From Microvirga sp. TS319 (GTDB lineage: Bacteria; Pseudomonadota; Alphaproteobacteria; Rhizobiales; Beijerinckiaceae), in NCBI RefSeq assembly GCF_041276405.1, contig NZ_JBGGGT010000001.1:293501-357500 (forward strand): a stretch of 64,000 bases of DNA, read 5' to 3'. The translations under genes and the position numbers were made by a program. The notes under the pieces were generated by a model that worked only from the letters and a program-made list of their open reading frames with translations, made no database searches and was not told the origin of the DNA. This document shows positions 1 to 8,736 of this stretch, piece by piece (the stretch's first letter is position 1; every line of letters starts with the position of its first letter).

Positions 1-989
1 GTCCCCGGATTCCCGGCGCCATTGAGTCGATCCATTTTCGCGAGGGATCGCTGGTCAGGAAAGGCGACCTGCTCTTCACCATCGATCCTGCGCCTTACCT
101 TGCAGAGGTCGAGAAAGCAGAGGCCCAGCTCAGCGCGGCCGAGGCCAATCTTGTCTTCGCCCGCGCTGAGCTGGAGCGTGGCCAGAGAATGACCGCCAAC
201 CAGACCATCGCCCAACGGGACCTCGACACACGATTGAACAATGTCCGTGAGGCTGAGGCCAACGTGAGTGCCGCCAATGCCGTCGCCAAGGCTGTACGCC
301 TCAACCTGTCCTACACCGAGGTGCGCGCACCGATCTCGGGGCGGGTGGGGAAGATCGAGGTGACCGCAGGCAACCTCGTCAATGGCGGATCCAGCGCGCC
401 GGTTCTGACGACAATCGTTTCGACCAACCCGATCTACGTCAACTTCGATGCGGATGAGCGGGCTGTACAGCGGGCTCTCGAGACGCTGCCGACCGGAGGC
501 GACCGGCGCGATCATCTCGCCCGTATCCCTGTCGAGATGCGCGTAGGCCCAGACACCGAGATCGTACGTGGCAAGCTGCAGCTCATCGATCATACGGTTA
601 ATAGCGCCAGCGGTACGGTTCGCGTGCGTGCGGTGTTCGAAAACAACAGCGACCGCCTGATGCCGGGCCAGTTCGCGCGCATCCGACTGGGCCAGGCCAA
701 GACGACGCCCGCGCTGGTCGTGCCCGAAAAGGCCATTGGAGTCGACCAAGACAAGAAGTACGTGCTTGTCGTCGATCCGGCCTCCAAGGCGAATTACCGC
801 GAGATCAAACTCGGAGCTGCAGTGGACGGGGGGCGGATTGTCACCAGCGGCCTCAACCCAGGCGAACGGATCGTCATCGAAGGCCTTCAAAAGGTCCGCC
901 CGGGCACCCTGATCGCTCCGCAAACCGAAGGGCCCGAGACATCGGCCGCACTCCAGACGCGGAGCTCCCCCGCTTCCGCGGCGAATTGA
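1..989 (+). CDS. RND efflux periplasmic adaptor (membrane fusion protein), 5' end missing
   Basis: The open frame is entered at base 3 and runs to a stop at 987-989, so the N-terminus (signal peptide, start of the lipoyl half) lies outside the window. Visible in order are the lipoyl/barrel segment (VRKGDLLFTIDPAPY), an alpha-helical hairpin rich in Ala/Glu (AEAQLSAAEANLVFARAELERG), the returning barrel strand (VRAPISGRVGKIEVTAGNLV) and the beta-barrel and membrane-proximal domains (ADERAVQRALE, GTVRVRAVFENN, LMPGQFARIRLG). This is the AcrA/MexE-type adaptor that links an inner-membrane RND pump to an outer-membrane channel. The pump gene follows after 30 bp, so the two form one operon. The substrate cannot be told from sequence. 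Confidence 0.93.
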   Translation, partial: PRIPGAIESIHFREGSLVRKGDLLFTIDPAPYLAEVEKAEAQLSAAEANLVFARAELERGQRMTANQTIAQRDLDTRLNNVREAEANVSAANAVAKAVRLNLSYTEVRAPISGRVGKIEVTAGNLVNGGSSAPVLTTIVSTNPIYVNFDADERAVQRALETLPTGGDRRDHLARIPVEMRVGPDTEIVRGKLQLIDHTVNSASGTVRVRAVFENNSDRLMPGQFARIRLGQAKTTPALVVPEKAIGVDQDKKYVLVVDPASKANYREIKLGAAVDGGRIVTSGLNPGERIVIEGLQKVRPGTLIAPQTEGPETSAALQTRSSPASAAN

Positions 990-1019
990 TCGCAATCCAA
1001 GGGCTCAAGGGCCAGTGCC

Positions 1020-4000
1020 ATGAACATCTCCCGTTTCTTTATCAACCGCCCGATCTTTGCCGGGGTTCTATCCGTGCTCATCTTCGTGGTCGGGCTGCTC
1101 GCATTGCGGGTTCTGCCGGTCTCGGAATATCCCGAGGTTGTGCCGCCCCAGGTGGTCGTCCGCGCGCAATATCCGGGCGCGAATCCGAAGGTCATCTCCG
1201 AGACCGTGGCGGCCCCGATCGAGGAGGCCGTCAACGGGGTCGAGGACATGCTCTACATGAGCAGCCAAGCGACCACCGACGGCGTGCTGACGCTTACCGT
1301 GACCTTCGCCCTCGGTACCGATCCCGACAAGGCGCAGCAGCTCGTGCAGAACCGGGTCTCGCAGGCTGAGCCTCGATTGCCCGAGGAAGTGCGGCGTCTG
1401 GGCGTGACGACCGTCAAGAGTTCGCCAGACCTGATGATGGTGGTTCACCTGCTCTCGCCCGACAGCCGCTACGACGTCACTTATCTGCGCAACTACGCGG
1501 CACTCAACGTCAAGGACCGGCTTGCCCGGATCCAGGGCGTAGGTCAGGTCCAGTTGTTCGGATCGGGCGAATATTCGATGCGCGTCTGGCTCGACCCTCA
1601 GAAGATCGCCGAGCACGGCCTCTCCGCAAGCGATGTGGTCAACGAGATCCGCGCCCAGAACGTACAGGCGGCCGCAGGCGTCGTCGGCGCTTCGCCTGGC
1701 CTGCCGGGAGTCGATCATCAATTGTCGATCAACGCGCAGGGGCGTCTCCAGGATGAGGAGCAGTTCGGCGAGATCATCGTCAAGACCGGGAAGAACGGGG
1801 AGATCACCCGCCTGCGCGACGTCGCCCGCCTTGAACTGGGCGCGGCCGACTACGCCCTGAGGTCTCTTCTGAACAACAAGCCGGCAGTCGCCATTCCGAT
1901 CCTCCAGGCACCGGGGTCGAACGCCATCGAGATCGCCGACAAGGTTCGCGCCGAGATGGCAGACATCAAGGCTAACATGCCCGAAGGCATCGACTTCCAG
2001 ATCGTCTACGACACGACGCAGTTCGTGCGCGCCTCGATCGACGCAGTGGTCGATACGCTGCTTGAGGCCGTGCTTCTGGTGGTGCTCGTGGTGATCCTGT
2101 TCCTGCAGACCTGGCGGGCGTCCATCATTCCTCTTGCGGCGGTTCCGGTCTCGATCGTCGGCACGTTCGCTGTGCTGCAGGTCCTGGGCTTCTCCATCAA
2201 TGCCCTGAGCCTGTTCGGGTTGGTGCTGGCCATCGGCATCGTGGTCGACGACGCCATTGTGGTCGTCGAGAACGTGGAGCGGAACATCGAGAAGGGGTTG
2301 AGCCCTCGTCAGGCGACCTACCAGGCTATGCGGGAGGTCTCCGGACCGATCATTGCCATCGCATTGGTGCTGGTGGCAGTCTTCATCCCGCTTGCGTTCA
2401 TCAGCGGCCTGACAGGGCAGTTCTACAAGCAGTTCGCCGTCACCATCGCCATCTCAACGGTGATCTCGGCGATCAATTCGCTAACCCTGTCGCCTGCCTT
2501 AGCGGCCCTTCTCCTTCGCGATCACCATGCGCCGAAGGACCGGCTGACCCGGATGATGGACGCGCTGTTCGGCTGGCTGTTCCGCCGCTTCAACGCGGCG
2601 TTCCATCGGGGAGCGGATGCCTATGGCACTGGCGTGAGGCGGGCGATCGCGACGAAGACCCTGATGCTCTTCGTGTATGTCGCTTTGCTGGGAGCGACGG
2701 GCATCCTGTTCAAGACGGTCCCCGGCGGCTTCGTTCCAGGGCAGGACAAGCAGTATCTGGTCGGCTTCGCTCAACTGCCGGATGCTGCGACCCTCGACCG
2801 GACCGAGAACGTCATCAGGCAGATGACCGACATCGCTCTGAAGCAACCAGGCGTCGAGCACGCTGTTGCGTTCCCGGGCCTGTCGATCAACGGCTTCACC
2901 AACAGCTCGAATGCCGGCATTGTGTTTCTGACCCTTGCACCCTTCGAGGATCGTCGGGATCCGAGCCTGAGTGCCGGAGCGATCGCAGGTCAGCTGAACC
3001 AGAAGTTCGCTGCCATCACAGAGGCTGTGACTGCCATCTTTCCTCCTCCGCCGGTGCAGGGGCTGGGCACGATCGGTGGATTCAAGCTGCAGATCGAGGA
3101 CCAGGCCGGCCTCGGCTACGAAGCGCTCGACCGGGCCACGAAGGACTTCCTGGCCAAGGCCTCGACGGCGCCCGAGCTTGCGGGATTGTTCTCGAGCTAT
3201 TCGATCAATGTCCCTCAGCTCTACGCGGATATTGATCGGGCCAAGGTGCGCCAGCTCGGCGTTGCGATCTCGGATGTGTTCAGCACTCTTCAGATCTATC
3301 TCGGTTCAGTCTACGTGAACGACTTCAACAAATTTGGGCGGACCTACTCGGTGCGGGTTCAGGCGGATGCTCCGTTCCGGGCCCGCGCGGACGATATAGG
3401 CTTCCTGAAGGTGCGTTCGAGTTCGGGCGAGATGGTTCCGCTGACGGCCCTGTTGAACATCCGGTCGAGCGTAGGGCCGGAGCGCGCGATGCGATACAAC
3501 GGCTTCCTCTCAGCCGACGTCAACGGACAGGCGGCTCCGGGGTATTCGTCGGGTCAGGCTCAGGCAGCCATCGAACAGATCGTGGCCGAGACCCTGCCAA
3601 AAGGTTTCAGGGCCGAGTGGACCGAGTTGACCTATCAGGAGATCCTGGCCGGCAATTCCGGCATTCTGGTCTTCCCCATTGCCATTCTGCTCGTCTTCCT
3701 GGTCCTCGCGGCGCAGTACGAGAGCCTGATGCTTCCGGTGGCGATCATCCTGATCGTGCCGCTGGCGTTGCTTGCGGCCTTGGCCGGCGTGTGGCTGACG
3801 GCGGGCGACAACAATGTATTCACCCAGATCGGGCTCATCGTCCTGGTCGGCCTGTCGGCCAAGAACGCGATCCTGATTGTGGAGTTCGCCCGTGAACTCG
3901 AGTTCGAGGGGCGCACCCCTGTTGAAGCGGCAATTGAGGCCAGCCGCCTGCGCCTGCGGCCGATCCTGATGACCTCACTCGCCTTCATCATGGGCGTCGT

Positions 4001-4226
4001 GCCGTTGGTGGTTTCGACCGGAGCGGGAGCCGAGATGCGGGCTGCCATGGGTGTGGCGGTGTTCGCCGGCATGATCGGCGTGACGGCATTCGGTCTGTTC
4101 TTCACACCGGTCTTCTACGCCCTCGTCCGCCGATTGACGGGGAACCGCCGCCTTCAGCATCACTCTGAGCCGGCAGTCTCGGATTCGGACACAAAGGCGC
4201 TCCCCGTGGAGGAATTGGTGAACTGA
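1020..4226 (+). CDS. RND efflux pump, inner-membrane permease (AcrB/MexF type)
   Basis: This 1068-aa protein has full family length and belongs to the hydrophobe/amphiphile efflux-1 family, which exports drugs or other amphiphiles by proton motive force. It opens with the typical NISRFFINRPIFAGVLSV first membrane helix, followed by a large periplasmic porter domain, the TM4 motif GIVVDDAIVVVENVERN with the proton-relay Asp pair at about residues 409-410, a second periplasmic half and six C-terminal helices (GLSAKNAILIVEFARELE). No frameshift or missing motif is seen. The start is the ATG at 1020, 30 bp after the adaptor stop. No outer-membrane channel gene follows, so the pump probably uses one encoded elsewhere. 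Confidence 0.96.
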   Translation: MNISRFFINRPIFAGVLSVLIFVVGLLALRVLPVSEYPEVVPPQVVVRAQYPGANPKVISETVAAPIEEAVNGVEDMLYMSSQATTDGVLTLTVTFALGTDPDKAQQLVQNRVSQAEPRLPEEVRRLGVTTVKSSPDLMMVVHLLSPDSRYDVTYLRNYAALNVKDRLARIQGVGQVQLFGSGEYSMRVWLDPQKIAEHGLSASDVVNEIRAQNVQAAAGVVGASPGLPGVDHQLSINAQGRLQDEEQFGEIIVKTGKNGEITRLRDVARLELGAADYALRSLLNNKPAVAIPILQAPGSNAIEIADKVRAEMADIKANMPEGIDFQIVYDTTQFVRASIDAVVDTLLEAVLLVVLVVILFLQTWRASIIPLAAVPVSIVGTFAVLQVLGFSINALSLFGLVLAIGIVVDDAIVVVENVERNIEKGLSPRQATYQAMREVSGPIIAIALVLVAVFIPLAFISGLTGQFYKQFAVTIAISTVISAINSLTLSPALAALLLRDHHAPKDRLTRMMDALFGWLFRRFNAAFHRGADAYGTGVRRAIATKTLMLFVYVALLGATGILFKTVPGGFVPGQDKQYLVGFAQLPDAATLDRTENVIRQMTDIALKQPGVEHAVAFPGLSINGFTNSSNAGIVFLTLAPFEDRRDPSLSAGAIAGQLNQKFAAITEAVTAIFPPPPVQGLGTIGGFKLQIEDQAGLGYEALDRATKDFLAKASTAPELAGLFSSYSINVPQLYADIDRAKVRQLGVAISDVFSTLQIYLGSVYVNDFNKFGRTYSVRVQADAPFRARADDIGFLKVRSSSGEMVPLTALLNIRSSVGPERAMRYNGFLSADVNGQAAPGYSSGQAQAAIEQIVAETLPKGFRAEWTELTYQEILAGNSGILVFPIAILLVFLVLAAQYESLMLPVAIILIVPLALLAALAGVWLTAGDNNVFTQIGLIVLVGLSAKNAILIVEFARELEFEGRTPVEAAIEASRLRLRPILMTSLAFIMGVVPLVVSTGAGAEMRAAMGVAVFAGMIGVTAFGLFFTPVFYALVRRLTGNRRLQHHSEPAVSDSDTKALPVEELVN

Positions 4227-4233
4227 ACGAGGG

Positions 4234-4264
4234 CGAGGGACGCTGTCTCAGGCGGCGTCCCTCG
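4234..4264 (+). terminator. Hairpin after the RND pump gene, terminator-like
   Basis: CGAGGGACGC (4234-4243) pairs perfectly with GCGTCCCTCG (4255-4264) across an 11-nt loop, 7 bp after the pump stop. No U-tract follows, so it may be a Rho-assisted stop or a 3'-end stabiliser rather than an intrinsic terminator. Confidence 0.55.
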
Positions 4265-4298
4265 ATGCCTTCTGCCAAAGCAAAATTGGGCACGTTCT

Positions 4299-4769
4299 AT
4301 GGATCGGTCTTGGAGAAACCTTCGACTTGTTGTCGTTTCCGTATTGTCTCTCGCCACAAGCATACTTTCGGAAGATGTGAGGGCAGAGGAGGATTACCGG
4401 ATCACGAACGAGGTTGTTCTAAGCGACGTGCGTGTCTCGCCGGCGAAGACGGGCGGCCAGACGCAGATTACGTTCTTGCTGGAAAACCGGAGTGCGGAGC
4501 GGGTTTCGTTCGGAGGGATAACGATTGCCGATGCCCGGCAGTCCTCGATTGTCGCCTCTCTCGGCAACGGGGGCACGACAATCCTGGACTCGATTCCGGT
4601 CGCTCCGGGGGAGGTCCTTTCAGTGGATGGAGAGGCACTCTGGATCGAGGTCGACGGGCTGGCCAAGAACCTTCAGCCTGGTGGAGCGATCGAGGCGACT
4701 GTGAACTTTGGAGCCGTCGTTATTCCGATCACCCTAACGGTCGCTGACGTCAACAAACCATCAAATTGA
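4299..4769 (+). CDS. Secreted hypothetical protein, possibly a degenerate PCu(A)C-like domain
   Basis: This 156-aa protein has an N-terminal signal peptide (NLRLVVVSVLSLATSIL, cleavage probably after VRA near residue 29). The mature part is one beta-sandwich-like domain whose layout (VRVSPAKTGGQTQITFLLENRSAE, VAPGEVLSVDGEALWIEVDG, LQPGGAIEATVNF) recalls the periplasmic PCu(A)C copper-chaperone family. The His/Met ligands expected there are absent, so copper binding is not predicted. The gene follows the pump and its hairpin by 35 bp and may be co-transcribed at a low level. The fold assignment is my inference from pattern, not a database hit. Confidence 0.7.
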   Translation: MDRSWRNLRLVVVSVLSLATSILSEDVRAEEDYRITNEVVLSDVRVSPAKTGGQTQITFLLENRSAERVSFGGITIADARQSSIVASLGNGGTTILDSIPVAPGEVLSVDGEALWIEVDGLAKNLQPGGAIEATVNFGAVVIPITLTVADVNKPSN

Positions 4770-4791
4770 GGAATAGGGAGCGATCCAGCCT

Positions 4792-5382
4792 TCAGCGCGA
4801 GACAGTTGGCCAACTTCGCATAGAGACGTCGACCACACGGTGGAGCTCCTCGCGGGAGGCCCCCGATGCGGCTCTGACCGCCATCCCGAGGCCGATCGAC
4901 ACGACATAGCGGGCCCAGTCGGCGGGATCCTCATCGCCGGGAAAATCGCCCTCGGAGCGGGCAGTCTCCAGCCGGTCACGCAGATTATTCTCATTGACCA
5001 TCCGACGGGCGATGAGCTCCTCGCGGATGGGCTCGCTCGCCTCGCTGCAGGCGACGGCCCCATTCACGCCGAGACAGCCGGGAGGGCTCATGGGGTCGGT
5101 CAGGACGTCGACATAGCCGCGCAGAAGCCGCTCGACCGCCTCCCGAGCCGTCGACGCCTGAAGGGCTTCGTGCGCGAAGCACAGGTGCTGGCGTTCATAG
5201 AGATCGAGGGTCCGGCGGAAGAGATCCTCCTTGTTGCCGAACGCGGCATAGAGACTGGGGCGAGTGATGCCCATGGCCTCCGTCAGGTCGGAGATGGAGG
5301 TGCCCTCGTAGCCTCGACGGCGAAACACCTGAAGCGCGATGTGTAATGCCTCGTCAGGATCGAATTCGCGATGGCGGCCCAT
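4792..5382 (-). CDS. TetR/AcrR family transcriptional regulator
   Basis: A 196-aa repressor-type protein. The N-terminal helix-turn-helix is clear (GYEGTSISDLTEAMGITRPSLYAAFGNKEDLFRRTLDLYE, about residues 20-60). The C-terminal ligand-binding half ends with ARYVVSIGLGMAVRAASGASREEL, as in the TetR_C regulators that control efflux pumps. It is convergent with the RND genes, its stop lying 22 bp from that of the preceding secreted-protein gene. A dyad at its own promoter (5441-5456) suggests autoregulation. Control of the adjacent pump is a reasonable inference, but the pump promoter is outside the window. Confidence 0.92.
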   Translation of the reverse strand: MGRHREFDPDEALHIALQVFRRRGYEGTSISDLTEAMGITRPSLYAAFGNKEDLFRRTLDLYERQHLCFAHEALQASTAREAVERLLRGYVDVLTDPMSPPGCLGVNGAVACSEASEPIREELIARRMVNENNLRDRLETARSEGDFPGDEDPADWARYVVSIGLGMAVRAASGASREELHRVVDVSMRSWPTVSR

Positions 5383-5440
5383 GGTTCTCTCACCCTGCTG
5401 CCGGAACGGCGGTTAGATCACGGACGTTACGGCTGCATAA

Positions 5441-5456
5441 TATACCAATCAGTATA
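5441..5456. promoter_or_regulatory. Probable TetR operator upstream of the tetR gene
   Basis: TATAC (5441-5445) and GTATA (5452-5456) form an inverted repeat with a 6-nt spacer in an AT-rich patch 59 bp upstream of the TetR start. Size and placement suit a TetR-family operator overlapping the promoter. Confidence 0.55.
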
Positions 5457-5459
5457 GTA

Positions 5460-5884
5460 AACATTTCTTCGGAGATTTCAAGATCTTATCCGGGTAAGTT
5501 TTAAGGGTTCTGTCAAGCATGGCGACTGTTTTCCGGTCGCCGTGACCTTCGCTGCCTAAAGTCAGGTTGAGGGCTGCACGAGTGCTGCGCGAGAGGTCGG
5601 GCATTTCCCCGCAACGGCCTATGCGGATATCGTCGGCCATTGTGGGGCGCACAGAATCGCCGGCCAAAGGCCACCACGTCGAGATCAACCTGCTTGAGCG
5701 GGCGAAATGGTGAATCGCGAGGACTTGGGCGGAATCTCTCCTCCTGGAAGGCAGCGATGAATTGAATTCGCTTGAGGGTCTCGAAGGTTAGCCACTGGCA
5801 CTCCTGAGACGTACCCCGTTGGTCCGCTTCGATACTCAAGTGCCGACGTTCGTTAAGCGGCCGGAACGTGAATTTTTGACCCCG
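5460..5884. other. 425-bp stretch without a recognisable gene
   Basis: Nothing with convincing coding features is visible between the TetR promoter and the IS1182 left end. Short open frames on the minus strand have no family I recognise. It may hold remnants of older insertions. Confidence 0.5.
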
Positions 5885-7569
5885 GTTGTGTAAAAACGCT
5901 GGCGGCGGGACAAGGCACACGGTGGTAGGACAGCCCAGCCTTGTTTGGGAGATCCGATGAGACGCTTTGTTGAAGGCGTGGATCGCAGCCAGACCACCCT
6001 GTTTCCCGAAAGCCTGGACGACTGGGTTGATGAGAACAACCCAGTCCGCGTCATCGACGCTTTTGTCGAGGCGCTCGATCTGAGGGCGCTTGGCTTTGCC
6101 GGCGTCGTACCCGACGCCACAGGACGCCCGTCATACCATCCCGCTATCCTGCTCAAGCTCTACATCTACGGCTACCTCAACCGGGTGCAGTCGAGCCGGC
6201 GCTTGGAACGCGAGGCCAGTCGCAATGTCGAGCTGATGTGGCTGACCGGCCGCCTGATGCCGGATCACAAGACCATTGCCAACTTCCGCAAGGACAATGG
6301 CCGCGCCATCCGTCAGGTCTGTGCCCAGTTCGTCACCCTCTGCCGTAAGCTGGGACTTCTGAACGCCGCCAGCGTGGCCATCGACGGCTCCAAGTTCAAG
6401 GCGGTCAACAATCGCGATAAGAACTTCACGCGGGCGAAGGTCGAGCGCCGCCGGGCTCAGATCGATGAGAGCGTTGGGCGCTATCTTCGGCAACTCGACA
6501 CGGCGGATCGGCATGAACCGACAGAGGCCCTGGCGGCCAGGACCACCCGGCTCAAAGAGAAGATTGCCAGGCTCGAGCAGGAGATGCAGCGTCTGGCCGA
6601 GGTGGAGGCGCAGGTGCTGGCCTCTCCCGACCAGCAGATCTCACTGACGGATCCGGATGCCCGCTCGATGGCGACCGGCGGGCGCGGCTCCGGAGTGGTG
6701 GGCTACAATGTGCAGGTGGCGGTCGAGACTGAGCACCATCTCATCGTGGCGCATGAGGTGACCAACGATGGCTGCGACCGTGCTCAGCTTTCCGCGATGA
6801 GCAAGGAAGCCAAGGCTGTTCTGGAGGTGGAGACGCTCGAAGCGGTCGCTGATCGCGGCTACTGGGACAGTGAGGAGATCCTGGCCTGCGACCAGGCGGG
6901 AGTGACCGTCACCTTGCCGAAGCCGATGACCTCCGGCTCGAAAGCGGATGGCCGGTTTGGCAAGCAGGACTTCGTCTATCTGCCCGACGAGGACGCCTAC
7001 CGCTGCCCGGCCGGCGAGACGCTCAGGTACTACTACAGCAACGTCGAGCGGGGGCTGACGCTGCGGCGCTACTGAACCACCGCCTGTCACACCTGCCCGA
7101 TCAAGAGCCGCTGCACGACAGCGAAAGAGCGCCGGATTGTGTGCTGGGAGCACGAGGATGTGTTGGAGGCGGTGCAGCGCCGGCTGGATCTGAACCCAGG
7201 GGCCATGCGCCAGCGGCGCGAGGTGGTCGAGCATCCGTTCGGCACGATCAAGCTGCGCATGGGTGCGACGCACTTCCTGCTGAAGCGACTGCCGAAGGTG
7301 AGGGGCGAGTTGGCGCTGCATGTGGTCGCCTACAATCTCACCCGAGTGCTGAACATCCTGGGCATCCAGCCGTTGATGACCGCCCTCAGAGCATAGGAGG
7401 CGGGCTTTGCTCGTGCCACCACGCCTCTGAGGCGTCCAAGGCTCGCCTCAGAGGCGATGGGAGCCCCAGACCGCCGATGATCAACCAAGTCGTGCTTACT
7501 AATGATGTTGAAGGGCTTTGGAGCGTGGAAAGCCGCTACCCGACCTCTGCCAAAGCGTTTTGACACGAC
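5885..7569 (+). mobile_element. IS1182-family insertion sequence with nonsense-interrupted transposase
   Basis: The ends are imperfect inverted repeats: GTTGTGTAAAAACGCT at 5885-5900 and AGCGTTTTGACACGAC at 7554-7569. They enclose a transposase frame and about 1.7 kb in all, a normal size for the family. A related end (GCGTTTTGACACACCC) bounds the second copy at about 41286-41301, which supports the boundary call. No clear target duplication was identified. Confidence 0.75.
5945..7396 (+). pseudogene. IS1182 transposase, broken by an in-frame TGA
   Basis: The frame would give about 483 aa, the normal family length. The N-terminal DUF772-type domain (NPVRVIDAFVEALDLRALGF, GRPSYHPAILLKLYIYGYLNR) is followed by the DDE core (VAIDGSKFKAVN, VADRGYWDSEE, then VEHPFGTIKLRMGA). 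Translation stops at TGA 7073-7075 within LRRY*TTACHTCPIKSRC. Relatives carry Trp here, so a TGG-to-TGA change is likely. The same frame then stays open to 7396, so both halves of the DDE core are present but separated. The element is probably immobile unless helped in trans. Confidence 0.88.
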
Positions 7570-7863
7570 CAAGACCCATTCCTGACCCTGCTCCAAGGAG
7601 GGGGACAGCAGGTCCGCCCCCGAACAAGCCCCGTTGCCGTTCGGTAACATGCCTCGACAAAACCTTAGTCAGCCGCATTCCAACCTGGAAACCTAGGCTT
7701 TTTCTCTTAATGTCTAGCCCGGTCGAAGGCGTTGCTGATTTGCCTGCAGGCCACCGGCAGGAGGTCAAATGCGCTAGCTTTCCCCAACTACTGTGGAACC
7801 GTTCCGTCGTCCGGAGCCAGGATCCGCGAGAAGGGGGCGGCGCCTGCCCATCGTTGCAAAATA
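7570..7863. other. 294-bp stretch without a recognisable gene
   Basis: This lies between the IS1182 right end and the 3' end of the GntR gene. Open frames here have no family resemblance I can name, and no clear hairpin terminator was found. Confidence 0.45.
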
Positions 7864-8544
7864 TTACTTGAGCATCCTCTCGAGCACCTCGGCAGCATTC
7901 CCGATATCGCTTCGGATTCCCCGCTCAAGTGCTTTGGGGTCACCTACCCTCAATGCCTGCAGGATCTGTTTATGTGCGGCATTCGCAACGCCATAGTTTC
8001 CCGCCTCGTGAAGCAGGTTGAAAAACGGGCTGATCCGGAGCCAGAGCGTTTCGATGAGGCCCAGAAGCACTTCAGAGCCGGAGGCTGAGTAGATCTTGAA
8101 GTGGAACTCCCGGTTTCCGTGCAGATACCGCTTCACGTCGCCGTCGGCGATGGCGCCGTCCATCAGGATCACCAGGTGATCGAGCCGGGCGATATCGTCC
8201 GATGTCAAACAAGCGAGAGCCCAGACGGCCGCCAGAGTTTCTACCTCGAGCCGTACGCGCCGCAAGTCGGTCAGGAGGTCCAGCGACAGTTTCGGAATCC
8301 CGATTGAACGTCCGCTGATCACCGTGAGGGCTTTGGCTGTCGTGAGCCGCTGAAGAGCCTCCCGCACCGGCATTGCGCTCACCCCGAACGCATCGGCCAA
8401 GCCTTGGATCGTCACAAGTTGGCCAGGAGCAATCTCTCCGTCGAGGATGAGGTCGCAGACACGCCGGTAAATCTCGTCCTGGAGCGTCCCGCGTTTGACG
8501 GGCATCACCGGCAGGGTCAATGGTTTTGCGCCAGGGTCGCTCAT
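7864..8544 (-). CDS. GntR family regulator, FadR/FCD subfamily
   Basis: A 226-aa protein with an N-terminal winged helix (LQDEIYRRVCDLILDGEIAPGQLVTIQGLADAFGVSAMPVREALQRL, about residues 20-68). The C-terminal all-helical FCD ligand domain includes RRVRLEVETLAAVWA, NREFHFKIYSASG and HKQILQALRVGD, whose Asp/His pattern usually binds a metal and an organic acid. It is transcribed away from the sugar-importer operon starting at 8737, with a 192-bp shared control region holding a dyad. It is the likely local regulator of cluster 1, and its ligand is probably a pathway acid. Confidence 0.93.
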   Translation of the reverse strand: MSDPGAKPLTLPVMPVKRGTLQDEIYRRVCDLILDGEIAPGQLVTIQGLADAFGVSAMPVREALQRLTTAKALTVISGRSIGIPKLSLDLLTDLRRVRLEVETLAAVWALACLTSDDIARLDHLVILMDGAIADGDVKRYLHGNREFHFKIYSASGSEVLLGLIETLWLRISPFFNLLHEAGNYGVANAAHKQILQALRVGDPKALERGIRSDIGNAAEVLERMLK

Positions 8545-8630
8545 TCCTACTCCCTAAGTGGAACTCGGCTACCCCATAGTCGCGAGGGGGACCACGTCGA
8601 GTTGGAATAGCTTGCCACATTTTGGATCAA

Positions 8631-8643
8631 TGATCTATGATCA
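8631..8643. promoter_or_regulatory. Candidate GntR operator in the divergent region
   Basis: TGATCTATGATCA is an inverted repeat of TGATC/GATCA with a 3-nt centre. A further related half (GGATCA) lies just before it at 8624-8629. It sits between the divergent GntR gene and the importer operon, about 94 bp before the binding-protein start. FCD regulators commonly bind short dyads of this type. Assignment is by position and symmetry only. Confidence 0.5.
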
Positions 8644-8736
8644 AAAGGAACGGGCCCGAAAGCTAAGGAGGTCCGGCACACGAGGTAACCCGCGGCAATG
8701 CCGGGCACCGGGATCGCCGTTCCAGAGGAGGGAGAC

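Noticed and set aside
7864..8620. Long plus-strand and alternative minus-strand frames over the GntR gene
   Set aside because: They lack family features; the GntR frame has clear wHTH and FCD domains.
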